DNA of 10,970 bases from an uncultured beta proteobacterium (lineage in GTDB: Bacteria; Pseudomonadota; Gammaproteobacteria; Burkholderiales; Burkholderiaceae): assembly GCA_903843315.1 (NCBI GenBank), contig CAIMPQ010000174.1, forward strand, positions 1 through 10,970, in the 5' to 3' direction. Shown here in pieces: positions 1 through 6,751 of this stretch. The position numbers were made by a program, and so were the translations under genes. The notes under the pieces were generated by a model. That model was not told where the DNA came from. It saw nothing but the letters and a program-made list of their open reading frames with translations, and did no database searches. Numbering within the stretch: position 1 is the stretch's first letter; each line of letters begins with the position of its first letter.

Positions 1-485
1 ACCCGCGTTTGACAATGCGAATGGGGCATCTGATCAATACTGTAAAGCCAAGGCACAATTGCCAAACGGGTATCGGGCGCAGCAACAGCGCTATTTAACG
101 CCTGTGCGGTTGCCTCAATCATATTAGTGGGCAACGGACCAGAAGGAATTTGATAGCGGGTATGCGCAACAATCGGCATGGCCAATAGCAACACATCCCA
201 ATCCTGCCCCTCATGTTCCAACTGAAGTGACTCAGCCAAGGTTTCAGCGGAGTCAGCGAGAACCTCAAAGGCGACAGTGTTGATGCGAAAGGTTTGATCT
301 AATGCCGCATCAATCACATTTTGATTCTGGCTTTTTAGTAAACGCATTAATCGGACATTCAGACGCTCCTCCCAAAAACGATCCTCTATTTGGCTGCCAG
401 AAGCAGCCAAAGAAATCGCATCTGCAACCAGTTTTTCAACTTCAGGGGAGCTGCGTTGTGAAGATTTAGTGCGGTGTACAGCCAT
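1..485 (-). CDS. DUF2863 family protein, N-terminal part (cut by window edge)
   Basis: The reading frame starts at an ATG at 485-483 and stays open for 161 codons to the left edge, so the C-terminal part is missing. The translation begins MAVHRTKSSQRSSPEVEKLV and carries the stretches EDRFWEERL (about residues 34-42), LEHEGQDWDVLL (about 89-100), TRYQIPSGPL (about 109-118) and YSIDQMP (about 149-155). From memory these match the DUF2863 family of Burkholderiales, proteins of unknown function; I could not run a search. There is no signal peptide or membrane segment in the visible part. The start codon shares one base with the stop codon of yaaA (TAATG), so the gene is probably translationally coupled to yaaA and shares its transcript. 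No catalytic motif is recognisable and no function should be assigned. Confidence 0.75.
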   Translation of the reverse strand, partial: MAVHRTKSSQRSSPEVEKLVADAISLAASGSQIEDRFWEERLNVRLMRLLKSQNQNVIDAALDQTFRINTVAFEVLADSAETLAESLQLEHEGQDWDVLLLAMPIVAHTRYQIPSGPLPTNMIEATAQALNSAVAAPDTRLAIVPWLYSIDQMPHSHCQTR

Positions 486-1261
486 TATTTTCTCTCCGCC
501 CGTCTAAATATGGGCTTCTCTAACTTTGATTCTGCAGCAAAATATCGATAGCCGTCCAAATTAAACCCTTTTAAATCTGCAGGGTCGGTAATGCGGTTTT
601 CAACCACATAGCGCGCCATTAGACCGCGTGCACGCTTTGCATAAAAAGAAATGATTTTGTATTTGCCATCCTTGGCATCCTGAAACACCGGGGCAATCAC
701 GGGGCAGTCTAATTCTTTCGCTTGCAACACCTTAAAATACTCCTCGGAAGCCAGGTTCAACAACACGGGTTTCTTCTGCTTCTCTAGCACCTTTTTCAAG
801 GAATCGGTTACTCTGCTGCCCCAAAAAGCATATAAGTCTTTTCCTCGCGCATTCTTGAAGGTAGTACCCATCTCCAAGCGGTAGGCTTGCATCAAGTCCA
901 AAGGTTTTAGGGCGCCATACAGACCTGACAATATCCTGATGTGATCTTGAGCAAAAGCGACATCCTTGGCATTCAGGGTTTTAACATCAAAACCATCATA
1001 GACATCACCATCGAAAGCATAGATCGCCGGTTTGCTGTTTTCTGCGGTAAATTTTTTGGACCAGTCACGGTAACGACCCACATTCAAAGCAGCCAGTTGA
1101 TCGGATAAACCCATTAACTTAGCTACGTCCTGGGGGGATAACTTTTTAAGATCTGCAATCAACTTAGCTGATTCCGAGACGAATTCAGGCAATGTCGGTG
1201 TCTTGACCTGAACAGGAGTCTTGTAATCCAAGGATTTAGCGGGCGAAAGTACGATCAGCAT
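485..1261 (-). CDS. yaaA: peroxide stress protein YaaA (DUF328)
   Basis: A full-length member of the YaaA family: 258 residues, close to the E. coli protein. YaaA is known in E. coli as an OxyR-regulated protein that limits intracellular free iron and oxidative DNA damage during hydrogen peroxide stress; structural work on the family describes a DNA-binding fold with a helix-hairpin-helix element. Seen here are the typical N-terminus MLIVLSPAKSLDY, the segment ILSGLYGALKPLDLMQAYRL (110-129), ARGKDLYAFWG (138-148), LNLASEEYFK (168-177) and the signature KIISFYAKRARGLMARYVV (202-220). The start is fixed by that conserved N-terminus; no strong Shine-Dalgarno precedes it. It is transcribed away from the aminotransferase gene and overlaps the downstream DUF2863-like gene by one base. 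I saw no OxyR-like site, but such sites are degenerate and hard to judge by eye. Confidence 0.95.
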   Translation of the reverse strand: MLIVLSPAKSLDYKTPVQVKTPTLPEFVSESAKLIADLKKLSPQDVAKLMGLSDQLAALNVGRYRDWSKKFTAENSKPAIYAFDGDVYDGFDVKTLNAKDVAFAQDHIRILSGLYGALKPLDLMQAYRLEMGTTFKNARGKDLYAFWGSRVTDSLKKVLEKQKKPVLLNLASEEYFKVLQAKELDCPVIAPVFQDAKDGKYKIISFYAKRARGLMARYVVENRITDPADLKGFNLDGYRYFAAESKLEKPIFRRAERK

Positions 1262-1352
1262 GGCACAATTTGTATATGTATTTTTACCATTCTAGCGACT
1301 ACCAGATTTGTCTGCCCTAAAAGGGCAATAGCTGCCTCATAACCGTCTTTCC
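1262..1352. promoter_or_regulatory. divergent intergenic region with a small inverted repeat
   Basis: This 91-bp spacer separates divergent yaaA and the aminotransferase gene and must contain or border the promoters of both. It is AT-rich on the yaaA side. The only clear structure is a perfect 6-bp inverted repeat, TGCCCT at 1313-1318 and AGGGCA at 1322-1327, with an AAA centre, about 25 bp ahead of the aminotransferase ATG. It might be an operator half-site pair or a short leader hairpin. I could not place convincing -35/-10 pairs for either direction, so the regulatory role is inferred from geometry alone. Confidence 0.4.
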
Positions 1353-2552
1353 ATGAATCCATCAGATACCACTCCCTCATTTCCGAGTCGCCTTCCTAAT
1401 GTAGGTACAACGGTATTTACTGTGATGTCTGCACTGGCAACTGAGCATCAAGCGATTAACTTGGGACAAGGCTTCCCTGACTTTCCGTGCGATCGCAAAT
1501 TAATCGCTAACGTCAATGACGCGATGCTGGCTGATCACAATCAATATCCCCCAATGTTAGGGATTAAAGAACTGCGTGATGGTATTGCGCAAAAGATCAA
1601 GGGCTTATATGGCCATCAATATGATCCCGATTCTGAAATCACCATCACCGCTGGTGGTACCCAAGGAATTCTGACGGCCATTCTGGCATGTGTTAGGCCG
1701 GGTGATGAAGTGGTCATTATTGAGCCTGCATACGATAGTTATCGTCCCTCAATTGAATTGGCTGGCGGAAAAACAATCGCTGTTTCTCTGGAAGTGATTC
1801 GTAATGAGCAAGGCCAGGTTGCTTCTTATGAAATCCCTTGGGAAGCATTAGCCAATGCAATCCATTCCAAAACACGCTTGATCATTATCAATACCCCACA
1901 TAATCCAACTGGAATGGTTTGGAAAAGAACTGATCTTGATCGATTGGCAGACTTAGTTAAAGATACTTCAGCCCTCATCTTGAGCGATGAAGTCTATGAG
2001 CATATGGTCTACGATGGCGCTAGTCATTACAGCGTAGCCTCTCATCCCCTTTTAGCGGCGAGAAGTTTTCTCATCTCTAGTTTTGGTAAAACCTATCATG
2101 TCACCGGCTGGAAGGTGGGTTACGTTGCAGCCCCACCTACACTCAGCAAAGAGTTCCGCAAGGTTCACCAGTTCAACGTCTTTACCGTCAATACGCCCAT
2201 GCAGTATGGCTTAGCTTCTTATCTTACGGATGCCTCACATTATTTAAATCTGCCTGCTTTTTACCAAGCGAAACGGGACTTTTTTCGAGCCGGCCTATCT
2301 CATACAGGCTTTACATTATTGCCAAGTCCAGGAACGTATTTTCAGTGCGTGGATTATTCCGCACTCAATATTCCCCAAGCCAAGTTCAATGAAGCCGATT
2401 TTTGTAAGTGGCTCACTACTCAGGTTGGTGTAGCCGCAATTCCCGTTTCCGCTTTTTATGACCAAGCAACAGAATCTGGTGTGATTCGTTTTTGCTTTGC
2501 TAAGCAAGAACAAACCCTGTCAAACGCTTTGCAACGTTTGCAATCTTTATAG
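1353..2552 (+). CDS. ybdL: PLP-dependent aminotransferase, YbdL-like methionine aminotransferase
   Basis: A 399-residue fold-type I, class I/II aminotransferase. Closest in memory is E. coli YbdL, which transaminates methionine and some other amino acids to 2-oxo acids using pyridoxal phosphate. Visible family marks: INLGQGFPDF (35-44), NQYPPMLG (63-70), the phosphate-side segment AGGTQ (100-104), INTPHNPTG (179-187) with cofactor-contacting N184, SDEVYEHMVY (211-220) with D212, and SSFGKTYHVTGWK (242-254), where K246 is the expected Schiff-base lysine. The C-terminal VIRFCFAKQE holds the arginine expected to bind the substrate carboxylate. Length and motif spacing are normal. It is the first gene of a plus-strand series, 14 bp ahead of the glutathione transferase gene. 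In bacteria this type often serves as the final transamination of the methionine salvage pathway, but no salvage gene is present here, so the physiological role is uncertain; kynurenine or glutamine transaminase activity is an alternative. Confidence 0.9.
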   Translation: MNPSDTTPSFPSRLPNVGTTVFTVMSALATEHQAINLGQGFPDFPCDRKLIANVNDAMLADHNQYPPMLGIKELRDGIAQKIKGLYGHQYDPDSEITITAGGTQGILTAILACVRPGDEVVIIEPAYDSYRPSIELAGGKTIAVSLEVIRNEQGQVASYEIPWEALANAIHSKTRLIIINTPHNPTGMVWKRTDLDRLADLVKDTSALILSDEVYEHMVYDGASHYSVASHPLLAARSFLISSFGKTYHVTGWKVGYVAAPPTLSKEFRKVHQFNVFTVNTPMQYGLASYLTDASHYLNLPAFYQAKRDFFRAGLSHTGFTLLPSPGTYFQCVDYSALNIPQAKFNEADFCKWLTTQVGVAAIPVSAFYDQATESGVIRFCFAKQEQTLSNALQRLQSL

Positions 2553-2566
2553 AGAAATAGATAATC

Positions 2567-3289
2567 ATGAATAAATCGAATGTGATCGATGTTTATAGCT
2601 GGCCAACACCCAATGGCCACAAAGTACACATCATGCTGGAGGAATGCGGCTATCGATTGGACCGTGATTGGAGTGCCCACCCGATTGATATTGGTGCAGG
2701 CGATCAGTTCGCTTCAGAGTTTTTAGAAATCAGCCCCAATAATAAGATTCCTGCCATTACCGATCCCAATGGACCGGATGGCAAGCCAATTCATCTTTTT
2801 GAGTCTGGAGCCATCTTGCTGTACTTAGCAGGCAAAACTGGGAAGTTTTTACCCAAAACTATCCGCGCTAAATATGAGGTTTTGCAATGGCTCATGTTTC
2901 AAATGGGTGGATTAGGCCCTATGCTTGGGCAAAACCACCACTTTCGACTCTATGCGCCTGAGAAAATTGAATACGCCATCAATCGCTATACCAATGAAGC
3001 AAAACGGCTATACGGGGTCTTGGACAGTCAACTGAAAGATAATCCTTATATTGCCGGCAAAACGTATTCCATAGCAGATATCGCCATTTATCCTTGGACG
3101 CGGAACTGGAAAAATCAGGGCATCAATTTGGATGACTATCCCTATTTCAAACGTTGGTTTGCAATAGTTGGTGAACGCCCAGCAGTGAAGCGTGGTTGCG
3201 AAGTATTAACAGCATTACGGAAACCCTTGCATGATGACAAGGCTAGAGAGCAGTTATTTGGTTCAACTCAGTATCAAAAAAGGAAATGA
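2567..3289 (+). CDS. glutathione S-transferase, Nu class (YfcG/YghU type)
   Basis: A 240-residue cytosolic glutathione transferase. Residues 6-90 form the thioredoxin-like domain and about 98-215 the all-helical domain. The TPNGHK motif at 14-19 supplies the Thr-Pro-Asn signature of the Nu class; E. coli YfcG and YghU of this class bind glutathione or glutathione disulfide and have disulfide-bond reductase activity instead of classical conjugating activity. NNKIPAI (58-64) contains the conserved cis-proline and ESGAILLYL (79-87) binds the glutathione gamma-glutamyl end. GGLGPMLGQNHHF (114-126) resembles YfcG, whereas APEKIEYAINR (130-140) and VGERPAVKRG (201-210) resemble YghU, so I do not assign one of those names. 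GKTYSIADIA (164-173) is the usual N-capping region of the helical domain. The start lies 14 bp after the aminotransferase stop, behind a GAGAAA purine run, and the stop is one base before the hbd start, so co-translation with hbd is likely. Confidence 0.92.
   Translation: MNKSNVIDVYSWPTPNGHKVHIMLEECGYRLDRDWSAHPIDIGAGDQFASEFLEISPNNKIPAITDPNGPDGKPIHLFESGAILLYLAGKTGKFLPKTIRAKYEVLQWLMFQMGGLGPMLGQNHHFRLYAPEKIEYAINRYTNEAKRLYGVLDSQLKDNPYIAGKTYSIADIAIYPWTRNWKNQGINLDDYPYFKRWFAIVGERPAVKRGCEVLTALRKPLHDDKAREQLFGSTQYQKRK
3281..3286 (+). promoter_or_regulatory. Shine-Dalgarno that fixes the hbd start
   Basis: AGGAAA precedes the ATG at 3291, with four to six bases between the purine core and the start, and lies inside the last codons of the glutathione transferase gene. 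This supports 3291 over the longer open frame that begins at 3231 in another frame of the upstream gene. Confidence 0.75.
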
Positions 3290-3290
3290 A

Positions 3291-4145
3291 ATGAAGATTC
3301 AATCAGTTGGTGTAATCGGAGCGGGCACTATGGGTAATGGTATTGCGCAGGTTTGCGCTGTTGCCGGTCTAGATGTCGTCATGGTTGATATCAATGAAAC
3401 TGCTGTACAACGTGGCTTGGATCAAATCAGCAAGAGTTTGGATCGTCTCGTTAAAAAAGAAACCTTAACTGCAGAAGCAAAAGATGCCGCACTCAAGCGC
3501 GTTAAAGGCAGTACCTCTTATGCAGATTTTAAAGGTCTGGGTTTAGTGATTGAAGCCGCTACTGAAAATCAAGCAATCAAAGAAAAGATATTGAAACAAA
3601 TAGATGAGATTGTTAGTAAAGACACCATCATTGCAACCAACACCTCTTCTTTATCCATCACTAAATTAGCCGCTTTAGATTCCAATCCAGCGCGCTTTAT
3701 CGGTATGCACTTTTTTAACCCCCCACCCCTCATGGCCCTGGTAGAAGTGATTCGTGGCTTGCAAACGAGTGATGCAACCCATTCAGCCATTATTGAAATG
3801 GCTAAGCGCGTTGGCAAAGAGCCCATCACTGTTAAGAATTCGCCAGGCTTTGTAGTTAATCGGATTTTGTTGCCAATGATTAATGAGGCCTTCTTTGTTT
3901 TATCTGAAGGACTTGCTAGCCCTGAAGACATCGATGCTGGCATGAAGTTGGGTTGCAATCAACCCATTGGTCCTCTAGCTTTGGCAGACTTAATTGGCTT
4001 AGATACTTGCTTAGCGGTAATGGAGGTGTATTTTGAAAACTTCAGTGACTCTAAGTACCGTCCTTGCCCACTCCTTCGTGAAATGGTTGCAGCTGGATAC
4101 CTTGGTCGTAAAACCGGTCGTGGCGTCTACACCTACGATAAGTAA
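3291..4145 (+). CDS. hbd: 3-hydroxybutyryl-CoA dehydrogenase
   Basis: A 284-residue NAD(P)-dependent L-3-hydroxyacyl-CoA dehydrogenase that interconverts 3-hydroxybutyryl-CoA and acetoacetyl-CoA in fatty acid, butyrate or aromatic ring-derived acyl-CoA metabolism in the cytoplasm. The N-terminus has the Rossmann motif GAGTMG (10-15), with acidic D33 at the end of the second strand as expected for NAD preference. The catalytic set aligns with the Clostridium enzyme: S119 in NTSS, H140 in GMHFFNP, E152 in VEVI and N190 in VVNR. KNSPGFVVNRIL (182-193) opens the helical dimerisation domain. I chose the ATG at 3291, which follows AGGA and gives the family N-terminus; an open frame continues upstream to 3231 but would add 20 residues of unrelated sequence. 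Length matches the stand-alone enzyme (about 282 residues), not the fused FadB/FadJ forms. It starts one base after the glutathione transferase stop. No thiolase or crotonase gene is nearby, so the pathway it serves is not shown; PaaH-type use in phenylacetate breakdown is possible. Confidence 0.95.
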   Translation: MKIQSVGVIGAGTMGNGIAQVCAVAGLDVVMVDINETAVQRGLDQISKSLDRLVKKETLTAEAKDAALKRVKGSTSYADFKGLGLVIEAATENQAIKEKILKQIDEIVSKDTIIATNTSSLSITKLAALDSNPARFIGMHFFNPPPLMALVEVIRGLQTSDATHSAIIEMAKRVGKEPITVKNSPGFVVNRILLPMINEAFFVLSEGLASPEDIDAGMKLGCNQPIGPLALADLIGLDTCLAVMEVYFENFSDSKYRPCPLLREMVAAGYLGRKTGRGVYTYDK

Positions 4146-4191
4146 ACAGCTCTCTTTTACCCTTAAACTCTCAACCCATTAAAAAGCCCTC

Positions 4192-4671
4192 GTGAATCCT
4201 ATTCCACCTCTAGTTCGTAAACTGGCATACGCTGGTCTGATTCCTTTTGTGGGGCTTGCATTCATGGTGCAACTTGCACCCACACCACTCAATTATTTAA
4301 GTGCAGAATCACTGGCAGGTTATGGAGCAGTAATTACCGCTTTTTTGGGGGCGATTCATTGGGGAGCCAGCTTACATACCCTAGGAAAAGCACCGAGTGG
4401 TGATCGTTGGATTGACCGTAATGCTTGGATCTGGGGTGTTATCCCTGCATTGGTTGCGTGGTTAGCACTCCATATTTATATTCCGGTGGGTCTTTTGATT
4501 TTGGCATCTACCCTAATCATTCAGCGCAATATTGATCAAAATACCTATCAATACTATTTTTCAAGCGATGCCGCCCGCACTGCTTTTATGACTATTCGTA
4601 ATCGCTTAACTTACATCGCTGCCGCCTGTCTCAGTTGGGCTGCTGTAGTCATTCTTTACATTCAAGCATGA
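4192..4671 (+). CDS. DUF3429 family integral membrane protein
   Basis: A 159-residue inner-membrane protein that I place in the DUF3429 family of unknown function. Hydrophobic segments lie at about residues 9-28, 43-60, 77-94, 96-111 and 138-157, giving four or five membrane spans. Recognisable family-like stretches are AGLIPFVGLA (14-23), YGAVITAFLGAIHWG (44-58) and IRNRLT (135-140). The frame opens with GTG at 4192; an in-frame ATG at 4264 exists but would remove the first membrane span, so GTG is preferred although no good Shine-Dalgarno is present. It sits 46 bp after hbd and 7 bp before rarA, so it is likely translated from the same message. There are no catalytic residues that would suggest an enzyme. 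Confidence 0.8.
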   Translation: MNPIPPLVRKLAYAGLIPFVGLAFMVQLAPTPLNYLSAESLAGYGAVITAFLGAIHWGASLHTLGKAPSGDRWIDRNAWIWGVIPALVAWLALHIYIPVGLLILASTLIIQRNIDQNTYQYYFSSDAARTAFMTIRNRLTYIAAACLSWAAVVILYIQA

Positions 4672-4678
4672 TGATTCA

Positions 4679-5992
4679 ATGAGCGGTCTCTTCGATAGCA
4701 CGCCTCCTCCGCCCTTAGCGGAAGCTTTACGCCCAAAAACAATCGAAGAGGTAATCGGGCAAACCCATTTATTAGCTGCAGGCAAACCGCTTAATCTGGC
4801 ATTTGCTTCAGGCAAACCGCACTCCATGATTCTATGGGGGCCACCTGGTGTTGGCAAAACTACACTTGCACGTCTTTCTGCAAAAGCATTTGATCGCGAG
4901 TTCATTGCTATCTCTGCAGTATTGGCAGGTGTAAAAGAAATTCGTGAATCGATCGAGTTAGCCCAACAAAGCATGGCTCAATATGGCAAGCAAACAATTT
5001 TATTTGTTGATGAGATTCATCGCTTTAATAAAAGTCAGCAAGATGCCCTTCTCCCTCATGTGGAGTCAGGTTTATTTACCTTCATTGGTGCGACGACTGA
5101 GAACCCCTCTTTTGAAGTGAACTCCGCTTTACTCTCTCGTGCACAGGTCTATGTTCTCAAGTCTCTGGAGGCTGCAGAACTGAAACAACTATTTGAACGA
5201 GCGCATCAACATGCCCTGCCCGATGTGCAATTTGCAGATACCGCTATTGACACCCTGATATCCAATGCGGATGGTGATGCACGTCGTCTATTGAACCTGG
5301 TAGAGCAAATCCGCAATGCCGTACTAACACCAAACTCTCCGGTTCAGATGGTGGATCAACACTTTGTTGAAAATGCCCTTACTGTACAAGCGCGTCGCTT
5401 CGATAAAGGTGGTGATCATTTTTATGATCAGATTTCTGCGCTACATAAATCTGTACGGGGCTCCAATCCGGATGCAGCACTTTATTGGTTTTGCCGCATG
5501 CTTGATGGCGGGGCTGATCCTCGATACCTGGCACGTCGCATTATTCGCATGGCCTGGGAAGATATTGGGCTCGCTGATCCGCGTGCAATGCAACTGGCTA
5601 ACGACGCTGCACAAACTTTCGAAAGGCTAGGATCTCCAGAGGGCGAGTTAGCCTTGGGTCAAGCCGTAGTGTATTTGGCAGTAGCCTCCAAAAGTAACGC
5701 TAGCTATAACGCATTTAATGCAGCCCGCGCTTATGTTGCTCAAGATCAATCTAAACCTGTACCTAATCACTTACGCAATGCGCCTACCAAGTTGATGAAA
5801 GAGCTTGGTCATGGTAAAGAATATCGTTATGCACATGACGAGCCTCATGGCTATGCTGCAGGGGAAACCTATTTACCCGAAGGGATGAAGGATCCCCATT
5901 GGTATGAGCCAGTGGAGCGTGGACTTGAAGGTCAAATCAAAGAAAAGATGGCTTTCTTGCGTAAGCTAGACGAAGAATCCAAAAAGAAATAG
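4679..5992 (+). CDS. rarA: replication-associated recombination protein A (RarA/MgsA AAA+ ATPase)
   Basis: A full-length, 437-residue AAA+ ATPase of the RarA/MgsA/Mgs1-WRNIP1 family. It acts at stalled replication forks, where the E. coli protein binds SSB and opens DNA ends. In order: Walker A GPPGVGKTT (54-62), Walker B LFVDEIHRF (108-116), sensor 1 GATTENP (137-143), the SRA box LLSRAQV with likely arginine finger R154 (151-157), and sensor 2 GDARRLLNLVEQ (199-210). The C-terminal half holds the tetramerisation region, with GGADPRYLARRIIRMAWEDI around 277-296 and the family-typical YLPEGMKDPHWYEP near the end. All key residues are intact. It starts 7 bp after the DUF3429 gene and is followed 14 bp later by the isomerase-family gene. 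In E. coli rarA lies between lolA and serS; neither is seen here. Confidence 0.96.
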   Translation: MSGLFDSTPPPPLAEALRPKTIEEVIGQTHLLAAGKPLNLAFASGKPHSMILWGPPGVGKTTLARLSAKAFDREFIAISAVLAGVKEIRESIELAQQSMAQYGKQTILFVDEIHRFNKSQQDALLPHVESGLFTFIGATTENPSFEVNSALLSRAQVYVLKSLEAAELKQLFERAHQHALPDVQFADTAIDTLISNADGDARRLLNLVEQIRNAVLTPNSPVQMVDQHFVENALTVQARRFDKGGDHFYDQISALHKSVRGSNPDAALYWFCRMLDGGADPRYLARRIIRMAWEDIGLADPRAMQLANDAAQTFERLGSPEGELALGQAVVYLAVASKSNASYNAFNAARAYVAQDQSKPVPNHLRNAPTKLMKELGHGKEYRYAHDEPHGYAAGETYLPEGMKDPHWYEPVERGLEGQIKEKMAFLRKLDEESKKK

Positions 5993-6006
5993 GGAATGCG
6001 TTCGAG

Positions 6007-6633
6007 ATGAGCTTAAAAACTTCGGCTACTTTGTACTACGACATTATTTCTCCATTTGCCTACTTGTATATCAAGCAACGGCAACGTCTTGAAAACAAAT
6101 TAGATATCAAGCCCGTACCGATTTTGTTGGGCGGCCTATTTAGAGCAACAGACAATAGGGGTCCCGGTGAGATTGCGGTTAAGCGGCCGCATACGTATCA
6201 ATTCTGTGTTTGGCAAGCAGAAAAATTAGGTATCCCCTTCCGCTTTCCTGAGCATCATCCATTTCTGACGACAGCACCGCAGCGGCTTCTCTTGGAGCAG
6301 AATGCCGACTGGGCAATGGTAGAGCGCGCCTTTGATTACGTCTGGTTAGAGGGCAAAGATCCTAACCTTTCTTGGTCGGAGTTTTGCACCTATCTGGGCT
6401 TGCCTGCAGAAACGCCAAAACCTGAAACTCCTGAAATTAAAGCAGCCTTAGTCGCCAATACCAATCAAGCTAAAGCGGATGGTGCTTTTGGGGTTCCTGC
6501 CTTAATATTAAATGGGCACTCTTTTTGGGGGATAGACACGATAGACTGGGCGCTTGATTACCTCGCTCGTCCGGGGATGTTTGCGGAGGCCTCTTATGCA
6601 TATGCTGGGAATGTGCCCAATGGACTAGACTAA
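6007..6633 (+). CDS. 2-hydroxychromene-2-carboxylate isomerase family protein (DsbA-like)
   Basis: A 208-residue thioredoxin-fold protein of the HCCA isomerase/DsbA family, related to kappa-class glutathione transferases. The characterised member isomerises 2-hydroxychromene-2-carboxylate with glutathione in naphthalene breakdown. The active-site segment SPFAYL (15-20) has serine S15 where DsbA has the reactive cysteine, and the GVPALIL loop (162-168) carries the cis-proline P164, followed by FWG (173-175). Both are hallmarks of the glutathione-dependent isomerase branch and argue against an oxidoreductase. There is no signal peptide, so it acts in the cytoplasm. The start at 6007 follows an AGGGAA stretch around the rarA stop. 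No other naphthalene gene is in the window; family members are widespread outside such pathways, so the true substrate here is unknown. Confidence 0.88.
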   Translation: MSLKTSATLYYDIISPFAYLYIKQRQRLENKLDIKPVPILLGGLFRATDNRGPGEIAVKRPHTYQFCVWQAEKLGIPFRFPEHHPFLTTAPQRLLLEQNADWAMVERAFDYVWLEGKDPNLSWSEFCTYLGLPAETPKPETPEIKAALVANTNQAKADGAFGVPALILNGHSFWGIDTIDWALDYLARPGMFAEASYAYAGNVPNGLD

Positions 6634-6741
6634 CTTGGCTTTTTTACCCAAAATTGATCCCGCATACATAAGATATAGTTATGATAAGTATCGTTTGTTA
6701 GCTAAGTTGTATCCCTTTTTGTTTCTATTTATTTACCCATC

Positions 6742-6747
6742 AAGGAG
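6742..6747 (+). promoter_or_regulatory. strong Shine-Dalgarno AAGGAG for the exported repeat protein
   Basis: AAGGAG lies four bases before the ATG at 6752 and is followed directly by a signal-peptide coding sequence. This decides the start against an upstream extension of the same frame to a TTG at 6635. Confidence 0.85.
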
Positions 6748-6751
6748 CATC

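Noticed and set aside
3231..3290. Upstream extension of the hbd frame, adding 20 residues
   Set aside because: It overlaps the end of the glutathione transferase gene, lacks a ribosome binding site and adds residues absent from the family; AGGA before 3291 and the conserved Rossmann N-terminus fix the start at 3291.
3569..3958. Antisense open frame of 129 codons inside hbd
   Set aside because: It lies wholly within a well-supported gene, the translation has no recognisable domain, and no ribosome binding site was evident.
4606..4974. Antisense open frame of 122 codons across the DUF3429/rarA junction
   Set aside because: It mirrors the coding sequence of rarA, including the Walker A region, and shows no protein-like features of its own.
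5364..5630. Same-strand frame of 88 codons inside rarA
   Set aside because: Out-of-frame shadow of a highly conserved ATPase region with no independent start signal.
6634..6660. Possible terminator after the isomerase gene (TTGG, T-run, CCAA)
   Set aside because: Only four base pairs can form and the T-run is in the loop, not after the stem.
6654..6685. Promoter from TTGATC (6654-6659) with TATAGT (6674-6679) or TATGAT (6680-6685)
   Set aside because: The spacers would be 14 or 20 bp, both outside the usual 16-18 bp, so I do not call a promoter here although one is expected in the region.
6635..6751. Upstream extension of the exported repeat protein frame to a TTG at 6635
   Set aside because: It would bury the signal peptide after 39 residues, and a strong AAGGAG sits directly before the ATG at 6752.
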